Below are positions 36,434 through 44,682 of a stretch of 64,000 bases of DNA, piece after piece. The notes beneath the pieces are model-generated. The model had not been told where the DNA came from. It worked only from the letters and a program-made list of their open reading frames with translations, and did not search any database. The translations under genes and the position numbers were made by a program. The DNA is from Flavobacterium chilense (GTDB lineage Bacteria; Bacteroidota; Bacteroidia; Flavobacteriales; Flavobacteriaceae). The stretch lies in assembly GCF_001602525.1 (NCBI RefSeq), contig NZ_LSYT01000003.1:62001-126000 (forward strand). Direction: 5' to 3'. Every line of letters begins with the position of its first letter. The first letter of the stretch is position 1.

Positions 36434-36814
36434 TTACAAAGCGATATTTTTGTATCGCTCTATTTTATGATAATAGATATAAGAAATAGCCAGGATCACT
36501 AAAAAGATTAATGGAAAGAATCCCTGAAAGTTAATTCCGTCAACCGAAAAATGACTTATTGAAGCAAAGATAAAATCAAAACCAAAACCGGCATAAGCCC
36601 ATTCTTTTACATTTTTAGGAACCTGCGGAATAACTAATGCCAGAACACCTAAGATTTTGAAAATAACCAGGGCAACCCCAAAATATTCCGGATAGCCTAA
36701 ATGTTTGATTCCTTCTTTAGCAAGTTCTGTCTGAGAAGTTAAAGCCGGCATAACACCTTCAAACAGGAAAATAATAATAGTTGTAATCCAAAAAATAATT
36801 TTTGCTTTTTTCAT
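36434..36814 (-). CDS. DoxX-like family membrane protein
   Basis: 126 residues with four membrane helices: start KAKIIFWITTIIIFLFEGV, then GIKHLGYPEYFGVALVIFKILG, VKEWAYAGFGFDFIFASISH and a last helix with FFPLIFLVILAISYIYYH. This is the DoxX-like pattern. Members are small, poorly understood, sometimes linked to redox stress. First gene of the operon; TACATTTG on the minus strand at 36852-36859 is a fitting -7 box 38 bp upstream, though the -33 is poor. Confidence 0.9.
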   Translation of the reverse strand: MKKAKIIFWITTIIIFLFEGVMPALTSQTELAKEGIKHLGYPEYFGVALVIFKILGVLALVIPQVPKNVKEWAYAGFGFDFIFASISHFSVDGINFQGFFPLIFLVILAISYIYYHKIERYKNIAL

Positions 36815-36922
36815 GTGGTTTGTTTTTAAATAGTTATCAGTTAATGTATTACAAATGTACTATTCTTTACTTTTCATAAAACACATATTTCCGACTATTT
36901 TAGGGGCATTTCCGACAAGTTT

Positions 36923-37006
36923 GTTAGATGTTAGTTGTTAGATGTTAAATGTTAAATGTTAGTTGTTGGTTGTTTGTTGTTTGTTGTTTGTTGTTTGTTG
37001 TTCGTT
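36923..37006. repeat. Heptad microsatellite, twelve units
   Basis: Twelve contiguous 7-bp units of the form GTTNNNT run from 36923 to 37006 (GTTAGAT, GTTAGTT, GTTAAAT, GTTTGTT and so on). The last five are nearly uniform. No open reading frame is supported. Confidence 0.9.
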
Positions 37007-37024
37007 TGGAACTTAAGATACAGT

Positions 37025-37128
37025 TTGTCTTCCCGAGGAACGAGGGATCTTCGTTAGGAGCTCCACAAAGATTATCGATGCTGATTACAGAGTTTATTGC
37101 GAAGATCCCTCGTTCCTCGGGATGACAA
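37025..37128. repeat. 29-bp inverted repeat (REP-like palindrome)
   Basis: Arms 37025-37053 and 37100-37128 match at 28 of 29 positions, including CGAGGAACGAGGGATCTTCG. The spacer is 46 bp. The same GATCCCTCGTTCCTCGG word is a very common intergenic repeat in Bacteroidota genomes, so this is probably a mobile palindrome. Confidence 0.85.
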
Positions 37129-37145
37129 GATTGTGTTGAATGCTT

Positions 37146-37368
37146 CGACTTCTCTCAGCAGCACAAAAATGAGGTTAATTTATTATGTAGAAGTTATAGT
37201 TGTCAGTCTGAGCGGAGTCGAAGACCTTTTAACACGAAGCCGTTTCGACTTCGCTCAGCAGAACAAAATGAGGTTAATTCATTGTATAGAAGTTACAATT
37301 GTCAGTCTGAGCGGAGTCGAAGACCTTTTACCACGAAGCCGTTTCGACTTCGCTCGTCAGCACAAAAA
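37146..37368. repeat. Tandem repeat of about 100 bp, 2.2 copies
   Basis: Units 37146-37245 (100 bp) and 37246-37344 (99 bp) are about 90% alike, with a third start at 37345-37368. Each contains TCTGAGCGGAGTCGAAGACC and TTCGACTTCGCTCAGC, which are partly complementary, so each unit is itself a palindrome. A 91-codon frame running through it is a by-product of the repeat. Confidence 0.85.
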
Positions 37369-37410
37369 ATAAGATAAAAATCCGTTATAATCCGTGTTAT
37401 CTGTGTCCTA

Positions 37411-38148
37411 TTATTCAGCGCTCAAAACATAATTCTTAATCACAAACAAATCCTGAAAACCTAATCTCGTGTATATGTCTTTTCCCATTGCAGAAGCTTG
37501 TAATTGTGCATATTCAGCATTTAAATCTATAGAAAGATTAAGAGCAAACTTCATGATTTCCTCGGCAAAACCTTTTCTGCGCATTTCCGGAATTACACCA
37601 ACGCCGTGAATTCCGATTGTTTTTCCGGTTTGGAAAAGCATAAACGTTCCAATTGGCTTTTCGTCTAAAGACACCAAATAAAAATGAACATTATTATGAT
37701 TGTGAATCAGGATTTCTTTACTGATTACATATCCAAAAGCATTTGGGTATAAATTAGCCCATATTGTAGCGTCTTCATGATTCAAAACACGTTTGAAGGT
37801 CAGATTGTTTTGCAAAGCAAATTTTTGATCCAGTTTCAAAACCATTGCCACTTGTTCTGTTTTTAATGCAAAACCATATGCATCCAGTATTTCATAAGCT
37901 TTTGATTCGAAGATATCAAAGTAAGGTAAAACCAAATCCGGATTGGTTTGCATGGTTCTGACAACATTTAGCAGATGATTTTTTGTAATATCTTCCCGTA
38001 GCCACAATTTATTTGGCCAGCCAGAATTTTCTATTTTGCAGTATTCAAAAGTATTAGTAGTATGATAGGATAGGAAAGGAGTACCAACGGTTTTCCACAA
38101 ACCGGTAAGATTATCAATATTATCTTTGATGAGGTTTATATTTTTCAT
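37411..38148 (-). CDS. GNAT family N-acetyltransferase
   Basis: 245 residues. A less conserved N-terminal half (an incomplete GNAT-like domain) is followed by a normal GNAT domain with IHGVGVIPEMRRKGFAEEIM as the acetyl-CoA motif and LGFQDLFVIKNYVL at the end. Tandem GNAT proteins of this shape acetylate small molecules or peptides; substrate unknown. No operon partner. Confidence 0.88.
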   Translation of the reverse strand: MKNINLIKDNIDNLTGLWKTVGTPFLSYHTTNTFEYCKIENSGWPNKLWLREDITKNHLLNVVRTMQTNPDLVLPYFDIFESKAYEILDAYGFALKTEQVAMVLKLDQKFALQNNLTFKRVLNHEDATIWANLYPNAFGYVISKEILIHNHNNVHFYLVSLDEKPIGTFMLFQTGKTIGIHGVGVIPEMRRKGFAEEIMKFALNLSIDLNAEYAQLQASAMGKDIYTRLGFQDLFVIKNYVLSAE

Positions 38149-38230
38149 TTTAATAAAGACTTTAATATACAGACAAAGATAAACCGACTGTTTCAGGAAA
38201 ACCTTTACATATGTTGATTTAGAAATCTTT

Positions 38231-38824
38231 TTACAGATTTTTTCTGATTCGGCTTAATTGTGTTGGTGTAATACCCAAGTGTGACGCGATATGCAATAAC
38301 GGAATACGTTCTGCAATATCCGGATGTGTTTCGAGAAGTTTTATATATCTTTCGGTTGCGTTTTGCATGACTAATGCAATCTCTCTTTGTTCTTTTTCGA
38401 TCACCCAGTTTTTCTCTAAATAAGCGATATAGAAATTTTTTAAATCGTCATTTTGAAAAATCAGCTCTCGATACTTTTTATAATTCATTTTTAGAAGAAT
38501 TGAATCTTCCAGAACTTCAATCGAAAATTCTGATGGCGTTTGCTGTAAAGATGATGCGGTTGAACCTGCAAAATTTCCTTCGAGAAAAATATTCTTGTTG
38601 TAAATATTTCCGGCTTTATCTGTAATAAAAGCACGTAAAGCACCTTTAGCAATAAAATAAATTTCTTTGGCAACTTTTCCATTCTGCAAAAGCAATTCTC
38701 CTTTTTGAACAGATTCAAACACTACAATATTCTCCATTAATTTCCAGGATTGCTCAGAAACAGGAGCGTAGCTGTTAAACTTTGATTTTAAATCCTGAAG
38801 ATATGTATCGGAATCGATTGCCAT
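38231..38824 (-). CDS. Crp/Fnr family transcriptional regulator
   Basis: 197 residues from the ATG at 38824; a frame extension to 38848 would need TTG and covers the promoter box, so I reject it. The cyclic-nucleotide-binding fold is at about 20-125 (KGELLLQNGKVAKEIYFIAKGAL) and the C-terminal HTH is short: HIASHLGITPTQLSRIRK. The residues that bind cAMP in Crp are not conserved, typical of Bacteroidota members. TACTTTTG at 38846-38853 on the minus strand is a -7 box inside ATACT-N6-AGTAT, a possible operator. Confidence 0.88.
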   Translation of the reverse strand: MAIDSDTYLQDLKSKFNSYAPVSEQSWKLMENIVVFESVQKGELLLQNGKVAKEIYFIAKGALRAFITDKAGNIYNKNIFLEGNFAGSTASSLQQTPSEFSIEVLEDSILLKMNYKKYRELIFQNDDLKNFYIAYLEKNWVIEKEQREIALVMQNATERYIKLLETHPDIAERIPLLHIASHLGITPTQLSRIRKNL

Positions 38825-38881
38825 TTTGGAATAATTAGATACTATCAAAAGTATTTAATTACGACGAAATTATCATTAAAA

Positions 38882-38915
38882 AAACCGCTAAAAACTTAAA
38901 AGCTTTTAGCGGTTT
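38882..38915. terminator. Bidirectional hairpin between genes
   Basis: A 12-bp perfect stem AAACCGCTAAAA/TTTTAGCGGTTT (38882-38893 with 38904-38915) has a 10-nt loop. It lies upstream of the Crp gene and downstream of the lipoprotein gene ending at 38967, so on the minus strand it ends the lipoprotein transcript. Confidence 0.8.
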
Positions 38916-38966
38916 GATTGAAAGAGGTTCTATATTTTAGTATAATTTCTTATTTCATTTTAGAAC

Positions 38967-39422
38967 TTAATCGGCATAATGATAAATACTTCTTTTAATG
39001 GTATTATTTATCTTTTCCAGCGTTACCTCGGTTACTCCGCCTTCATAATTCATAGTCATAGCCACTTTATCTTTAGTGATTTGATAATCAATTGAGATTA
39101 ATCCGTTTTTATTTACTTCAACAGATTTGCTTTCACCCGGAATTGCAGTTAAAAAATATTCTGATTCTTCGACTTCTTTATTTTTTATGATATTTTGGTA
39201 AACCTTATCAAGATCTGTATTTTTTAGAATACATTCTCTTCCGGATCCCATTTCTACCTCAATATCTTTACAATCTTCTTTTTCGTCTGCCTTTTTTTCT
39301 TCTTTTACAGCAGCAATTGTATCCGCTGGTTTTGTTACTGATTTTAATTCTTGATCTGAATTATTTTTTTTGCAGTTTGTAAAAAGTAAAGCTAAAAGCG
39401 CAATACATGCAATTTTCTTCAT
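38967..39422 (-). CDS. Small lipoprotein of unknown function
   Basis: 151 residues. Signal with lipobox LFTNC, cysteine 17, followed by KKNNSDQ. A charged linker (about 25-50) precedes a domain with CKDIEVEMGSGRECILKNTDLD, whose two cysteines may form a disulfide, then beta strands to the end. No family recognised. -7 box TACTTTTG at 39452-39459 on the minus strand. It stands alone. Confidence 0.75.
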   Translation of the reverse strand: MKKIACIALLALLFTNCKKNNSDQELKSVTKPADTIAAVKEEKKADEKEDCKDIEVEMGSGRECILKNTDLDKVYQNIIKNKEVEESEYFLTAIPGESKSVEVNKNGLISIDYQITKDKVAMTMNYEGGVTEVTLEKINNTIKRSIYHYAD

Positions 39423-39519
39423 GGGTTTTGATTTATTAATTAAAAGAGATTCAAAAGTAAGGAAATATGTGCAGATTTTTTACCGAAACACAGAAACAAA
39501 GCAATTTTTAAAGATTTAT

Positions 39520-39611
39520 TTCACGCAGATTTTACAGATTTTAGCAGATTTTTTTAAAGCATAATGAATTTGCACAAATCTGCTTAAATCTTTTTTTTAA
39601 ATCTGCGTGAA
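39520..39611. repeat. Nested inverted repeat in a gene-free stretch
   Basis: Outer arms TTCACGCAGATTT (39520-39532) and AAATCTGCGTGAA (39599-39611) are perfect. Inside, TTTAGCAGATTT and AAATCTGCTTAAA pair as well. The words are typical of dispersed Flavobacterium intergenic repeats. The rest of 39423-39771 has similar decayed words (ACTTTGCGACTTAGCGTC, CTTAGTGCCTTCGTGGC) and no gene. Confidence 0.75.
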
Positions 39612-39771
39612 AACTCAACTTTGCGACTTAGCGTCTTTGCGAGAAATAACTTTGAGATAGATAAGAAAACTTAGTGCCTTCGTGGCAAAAAAATAAAAAA
39701 CGCCATGAAACCTAAGTCTCACAGCGTTCTTCTCTCAAAAAATAAATAATTAACGGGTAATGTAACAGGTA

Positions 39772-41190
39772 TTATTTCCAGCCTCCGCCCAGAGCGCGGT
39801 ACAAATCGGTATTAGCTGTAAGTTGTTGTCTTTTGATATCGGCAAGTTCTAATTCGCTTTGTAATAAATTTGCCTGCGCTGTTAAAACTTCAAGATATTC
39901 TGCCATACCGTTTTTGAATAAAAGGTTGGCATTTTTAATGGCTTGCTGTAATGTTTTTACTTTCTCTTTCAAGAAAGTTTCCTGTTGCTGTAATTTCTCC
40001 ACTTTAACTAAAGCATCAGAAACTTCGCTTACGGCAACTAAAACTTGTTGTCTAAAACTTAAAACCGCTTTTTCTCTTTCTGCGACAGCAATATTATATT
40101 GCGTTCTCACTTTTTTGCTGTTCAAAAGAGGTTGAGTTAAACCTCCTGCAACAGTTCCGAATAATGAAGCCGGAATGTTAAACCAATTACTGGTTTCGAA
40201 AGAGTTTACGCCGCCTTGAGCCGTAATTCTGAGAGCTGGGTATAAATCCGCTTTCGTGATACCGACATTGGCATTAGCTGCTTTAAGAGCTAATTCGGCA
40301 CTTTTTACATCAGGTCTTCTGCTTACTAATGAAGACGGAATTCCGATAGCAGTATTCTGTTTTACTTCAATCGCACTTAAACGAATCGATCTTTCTTTTG
40401 AATTTGGGAAAGAACCCGTTAAAACACTCAAAGCATTTTCCTGAATCGCAATGTTTTGTTCCAATAAAGGAATCAATTGCGCTGAGTTTAATTTTTGAGC
40501 TTCAGATTGTTGAATCGCTAAAGTGGTTACCTGACCAGCATCGTATTTTAGTTTGATAATATTCGTTGTACTATCGTTTAATTTTAGATTTTGTCGGGCA
40601 ATTTCTAATTGTGCATCCAGCATTAAAAGATTATAATATCCTCTTGAAACATTAGCCACAATATTGGTCTGTAATGCTTTCTTAACTTCTGCAGATTGTA
40701 AATATCCGGCATAAGCCCCTTTTTTCTGATTTCTGATTTTTCCCCAAATGTCAGCTTCCCACGAAAGTGAAGCTCCGGCTGAATAATCGTCAATATGTTT
40801 TGCACCAATGGCCTGATTTAGGTTCAATCCCGTAAAACTATTGTCAGACGGATTGTTAGTGCTGGCATTTACAAATAAATTAACCTGAGGCACATTTCCC
40901 CATTTTGACTGTGTAAAACGGTATTGTGCAATTTCGATGTTCTTTTCGGCAATCTGCAAATCGTTGTTTCTCGCAACGGCACTGTCGATCAGTTTGATAA
41001 TATCTTTTTCAGTAAAGAAGTTTTTCCACTCCACATCAGCAATACTCGTTGTATCGCTTGAAACCGATGCATTCCTGAAATTTTCAGGAAATGCATCTTT
41101 TGGAGTTTCAATATCCTTCGAAACTTTACAGGATATTAAGGTCGTGATCAGAATGGCGAAGACCACGATTTTGGTTATATGATTTTTCAT
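39772..41190 (-). CDS. Outer-membrane factor of RND efflux system (TolC/OprM family lipoprotein)
   Basis: About 472 residues from the ATG at 41190, chosen because it gives a compact lipoprotein signal (VFAILITTLISC); an in-frame ATG at 41241 adds a basic extension that would spoil it. Two OEP repeats are present, each with the long helical hairpin (for example YYNLLMLDAQLEIARQNLKL and LEVLTAQANLLQSELELAD). ADIWGKIRNQKKGAYAGYLQ is typical of the OprM/NodT branch. It forms the exit channel for the pump encoded upstream. Between it and the microprotein gene lies a 195-bp repeat-bearing gap. Confidence 0.95.
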   Translation of the reverse strand: MKNHITKIVVFAILITTLISCKVSKDIETPKDAFPENFRNASVSSDTTSIADVEWKNFFTEKDIIKLIDSAVARNNDLQIAEKNIEIAQYRFTQSKWGNVPQVNLFVNASTNNPSDNSFTGLNLNQAIGAKHIDDYSAGASLSWEADIWGKIRNQKKGAYAGYLQSAEVKKALQTNIVANVSRGYYNLLMLDAQLEIARQNLKLNDSTTNIIKLKYDAGQVTTLAIQQSEAQKLNSAQLIPLLEQNIAIQENALSVLTGSFPNSKERSIRLSAIEVKQNTAIGIPSSLVSRRPDVKSAELALKAANANVGITKADLYPALRITAQGGVNSFETSNWFNIPASLFGTVAGGLTQPLLNSKKVRTQYNIAVAEREKAVLSFRQQVLVAVSEVSDALVKVEKLQQQETFLKEKVKTLQQAIKNANLLFKNGMAEYLEVLTAQANLLQSELELADIKRQQLTANTDLYRALGGGWK

Positions 41191-41234
41191 TCGTCTTTTT
41201 ATTAATTTTTTTATCCGTTGGGTGTATTTTTTTA

Positions 41235-41364
41235 AACACATAGAAACATAGTTTTTTGAGGTTTAAAAAAAGGTGTTTCACTTATTTTAAATACACTTCT
41301 ATGTGTTGAAACTAGTTTCTTTTATTTTCTTTTTTTCGAAACAAAATCTATGTTGCTATGTGTT
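41235..41364. repeat. AACACATAGAAACATAG inverted repeat, copy 1
   Basis: AACACATAGAAACATAG at 41235-41251 is complementary at 16 of 17 positions to 41348-41364; an internal partial arm (TTCTATGTGTT) is at 41297-41307. A second copy of the family is at 50645-50730. It sits within the efflux operon, between the microprotein and the outer-membrane factor. Confidence 0.8.
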
Positions 41365-41385
41365 AAAGTATTTTCCCCAAAAGGG

Positions 41386-41502
41386 TTAAATTTCTGTACA
41401 AGTATCTTTTTTTCTGGTTTCAAGATCTTTTGAGATTCTGTACGATATATAGCCGATGCCAAATACGATGGCTACCAAAGCTGTTGTTATATAATTTTCC
41501 AT
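41386..41502 (-). CDS. 38-residue membrane microprotein in the RND operon
   Basis: ATG at 41502, stop at 41386-41388. The sequence begins MENYITTALVAIVFGIGYIS, then YRISKDLETRKKDTCTEI: one membrane helix with a charged C-terminal tail. It starts 3 bp after the stop of the pump gene, so its translation is coupled to it. Its size and topology recall AcrZ, the 49-residue helix that binds AcrB in E. coli, but there is no sequence match that I can see. No other reading frame occupies the space. Being so short, the call rests on start context, coupling and a clean membrane helix. Confidence 0.65.
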   Translation of the reverse strand: MENYITTALVAIVFGIGYISYRISKDLETRKKDTCTEI

Positions 41503-41505
41503 TTA

Positions 41506-44500
41506 TTATTTTTCTTCGTTATGAATTACGGCAACTGGTTTCCCAGAAACCTTTTCCTGTAAATGCTGGAAGATGATGAATAAAACCGGAATGATAAACA
41601 ATCCTAGAATTACTCCTGAAATCATACCTCCCGCAGCACCAATACTAATGGAGTGATTTCCCTGAGCTGATGGTCCTTTGGCACTCATCATTGGTACTAA
41701 ACCAACAATAAAGGCAAGAGACGTCATGATAATTGGTCGTAAACGCAATTTAGCAGCATCGATTGAAGCCCTGATTAACGCTTGTCCCGATTTTCTTTTC
41801 TGCGAAGCAAACTCTACAATCAGAATGGCATTTTTGGCAAGAAGTCCAATCAGCATGACAAGGGCAACCTGTACATAAATGTTGTTTTCAATTCCTGTTA
41901 AACCAATCGCTACGAATACTCCAAAAATACCTGCAGGGATTGACAAGATTACAGCCAAAGGCAAAATGTAACTTTCGTACTGTGCAGCAAGTAAGAAATA
42001 AACGAATATCAAACACAGTAAGAATATTGTTGCCGATTGCCCTCCGGAAGAAATCTCCTCACGGGTTTGGCCCGAGAATTCAAACCCGTAACCTGCAGGT
42101 AATTGTTGTGCTGCTACTTCTTCAATTGCTTTAATGGCATCTCCGGAACTAAATCCTGGTTTTGGAATGGCATTAATAGAAATTGAGTTAAATAAATTGT
42201 ATCGTGAAGCGGTTTCAGAACCATAAATACGGGTTAGTTTTACTAAAGTATTTATTGGCACCATTTCGCCTGTTTTGTTTTTTACAAAAACTCTGTCAAT
42301 TGCTGTAGGATCAGCTCTGTCATCAATATCAGCCTGAACAACCACACGGTAATATTTACCAAATCTGTTGAAATCAGATGCCTGTGCACTACCAAAGTAA
42401 GCCTGCATGGTTTGTAAAATGTCTTTTACATTTACACCCAACTGATTTGCTTTTTCGTCATTAACCTCCAATTGTAATTGAGGATAATCTGCTTTGAAAG
42501 AGGTAAACGCTACTGCAATTTCCGGACGTTTCATCAACGCTCCAATAAATTCCTGAGAGATTCCGCTAAACTTATCCAGTTTTCCTCCCGTTTTATCCTG
42601 AAGAACTAAATCTAAAGCTTCAACGTTACTAAATCCGGGAACAGTTGGGAAACTGAATACGAAGAAACTTCCGCCTGAAATCGAGCCCAGTTTACCACGA
42701 ACCTGATTCATGATTTCGTCAATATTTTTTACTTCTCCACGATCTTCATTTGGTTTAAGCAATACGAAAACTACTGCAGAAGACGGACTTGTAGAGTTGG
42801 TCAATAAATTGAAACCTGAAATTGCGGTTACGAATCTTGAAGCATCTAAACCTCTTAAAGTATTTTCGGCTTCGGTCATTACTTTTTGTGTTCCGTCTAA
42901 TGATGTTCCGGATGGTGTATTTACTGCAATCGCAATAAATCCCTGATCTTCTGTTGGAATAAATCCTGCAGGAGTTGTTTTTACCATGATCACTGTTGCA
43001 ACAGTAATTAAAGCTAATCCGCCTAAACTCAACCATTTTCTTCTGATTAAGAATTTAAGTCCGCCTACATAACGGTTTGTCAACGATTCAAAACTGCTGT
43101 TAAAAGCGGTAAAGAATTTTTCTTTAAATCCTTTTTTCTCATGGGCTCCGTCATGATTGTGTGCTCCGTGATTATCTTTCAGGAATAATGCAGCAAGCGC
43201 CGGACTCAATGTTAAGGCATTAACAGCCGAAATTACAATTGCAATCGCCATCGTAAAGGCAAACTGACGATAGAAAACTCCTGTTGAGCCTTCCATAAAA
43301 CCAACCGGCAGGAATACAGCAGCCATTACCAGCGTAATCGAGATAATAGCACCCGTTATTTCGTGCATTGCTTCATGGGTTGCGATTTTTGGAGACAAAC
43401 GTTTGTGCTCCATTTTCGCATGCACCGCTTCGACTACCACAATGGCATCATCGACCACAATACCAATCGCCAGAATTAATGCGAAAAGTGTTAAAAGGTT
43501 GATCGAAAATCCGAATAACTGCATGAAGAAGAACGTTCCTAAAATTGCTACAGGTACAGCAATAGCCGGGATTAATGTTGATCTAAAATCTTGCAAGAAG
43601 ATAAATACCACAATAAATACCAGTATAAAAGCTTCTAATAAAGTATGCTCAACTTGTTCGATAGATTGGTCAAGAGATACTTTTGTACTATAGAAAATAT
43701 TGTGTTTTATGCCTTTTGGAAAATCTTTAGAAGCCTTTTCCATCATTTTATTAATCGCAATCTGAATTTCATTAGAGTTAGACCCCGCTAACTGAATCAC
43801 TCCAATTACAACTCCTTTTTTACCATTTAAACGTGTTAAACTGTTATAAGAATAAGCACCAAGTTCAACTCGCGCTACATCTTTAAGGCGAAGTACAGAT
43901 CCATCTGCATTAGAACGTATCGCAATATTTTGATAGTCTTCAGGTTTGGTTAGTTTTCCTTTGTACTTAATTACATATTCAAAAACTTCTTTGCTTCGTT
44001 CTCCAAATTTCCCTGGAGCTGCTTCCAAACTTTTGTCCTGAATAGCCGCCATTACTTCACTTGGCGTTACTTTGTAAGTCGACATTTGTGTTGGGTTTAA
44101 CCAAACACGCATAGAGTAATCTTTTACACCACCAAAAATACTGGCAGAACCTACACCTGGAATACGTTTTAATTCCGGAATAATATTGATCTGAGCGTAA
44201 TTGGCAACAAAAGTCTGATCGTATTTTGCTTCATCATCGGTATACATACCAATCGCCATGATAAAACTGTTTTGTTGTTTCGCTGTAATAATACCTTGCT
44301 GAACAACCTCTGCAGGAAGCTGGCTCGTTGCTTGTGCTACTCTGTTTTGTACGTTTACCGCTGCCTGATCTGCATTTGTTCCTAATTTAAAGAACACAGT
44401 AATTGCTAAAGTACCATCGTTACTGGCAGTTGAGCTCATGTAAGTCATGTTCTCTACACCATTTATAGACTCTTCGATAGAAGGTGCCACAGAACGTAAA

Positions 44501-44670
44501 ACCGTTTCTGCGTTTGCTCCCGGATAAACTGCCGTTACCAAAACCGATGGAGGCGCAATATCAGGAAACTGTTGTAAAGGCAGTTTAGTTAAACCCAATA
44601 CCCCCAGAATCACCAACAAAATGGAAATTACGGTTGCCAGTACAGGTCTTTGTATAAATATTTTGAACAT
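41506..44670 (-). CDS. Hydrophobe/amphiphile efflux RND pump (AcrB/MexB type)
   Basis: 1054 residues, twelve membrane helices and two large periplasmic loops. Landmarks: start MFKIFIQRPVLATVISILLV, the proton-relay aspartates in GIVVDDAIVVVEAV, the matching lysine in GLLAKNAILIVEF, and the multidrug signature FMEGSTGVFYRQFAFT. It exports drugs, detergents or bile-like compounds, driven by protons, through the adaptor and outer-membrane factor of the same operon. A histidine-rich cytoplasmic loop (NHGAHNHDGAHEKK) sits in the middle between the two halves. Confidence 0.97.
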   Translation of the reverse strand: MFKIFIQRPVLATVISILLVILGVLGLTKLPLQQFPDIAPPSVLVTAVYPGANAETVLRSVAPSIEESINGVENMTYMSSTASNDGTLAITVFFKLGTNADQAAVNVQNRVAQATSQLPAEVVQQGIITAKQQNSFIMAIGMYTDDEAKYDQTFVANYAQINIIPELKRIPGVGSASIFGGVKDYSMRVWLNPTQMSTYKVTPSEVMAAIQDKSLEAAPGKFGERSKEVFEYVIKYKGKLTKPEDYQNIAIRSNADGSVLRLKDVARVELGAYSYNSLTRLNGKKGVVIGVIQLAGSNSNEIQIAINKMMEKASKDFPKGIKHNIFYSTKVSLDQSIEQVEHTLLEAFILVFIVVFIFLQDFRSTLIPAIAVPVAILGTFFFMQLFGFSINLLTLFALILAIGIVVDDAIVVVEAVHAKMEHKRLSPKIATHEAMHEITGAIISITLVMAAVFLPVGFMEGSTGVFYRQFAFTMAIAIVISAVNALTLSPALAALFLKDNHGAHNHDGAHEKKGFKEKFFTAFNSSFESLTNRYVGGLKFLIRRKWLSLGGLALITVATVIMVKTTPAGFIPTEDQGFIAIAVNTPSGTSLDGTQKVMTEAENTLRGLDASRFVTAISGFNLLTNSTSPSSAVVFVLLKPNEDRGEVKNIDEIMNQVRGKLGSISGGSFFVFSFPTVPGFSNVEALDLVLQDKTGGKLDKFSGISQEFIGALMKRPEIAVAFTSFKADYPQLQLEVNDEKANQLGVNVKDILQTMQAYFGSAQASDFNRFGKYYRVVVQADIDDRADPTAIDRVFVKNKTGEMVPINTLVKLTRIYGSETASRYNLFNSISINAIPKPGFSSGDAIKAIEEVAAQQLPAGYGFEFSGQTREEISSGGQSATIFLLCLIFVYFLLAAQYESYILPLAVILSIPAGIFGVFVAIGLTGIENNIYVQVALVMLIGLLAKNAILIVEFASQKRKSGQALIRASIDAAKLRLRPIIMTSLAFIVGLVPMMSAKGPSAQGNHSISIGAAGGMISGVILGLFIIPVLFIIFQHLQEKVSGKPVAVIHNEEK

Positions 44671-44682
44671 TTTCTTTTAGAA

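Noticed and set aside
36923..37368. Possible CRISPR array
   Set aside because: The repeats are contiguous heptads and a 100-bp tandem unit without regular unique spacers, and no cas gene is in the window.
37097..37372. 91-codon plus-strand frame across the repeat cluster
   Set aside because: It is made of the tandem 100-bp unit and the palindrome arm; codon use is that of the repeat and no protein-like pattern exists.
42710..43036. Open frames on both strands inside the pump gene
   Set aside because: They are by-products of the strongly coding main frame and have no start context or protein-like features.
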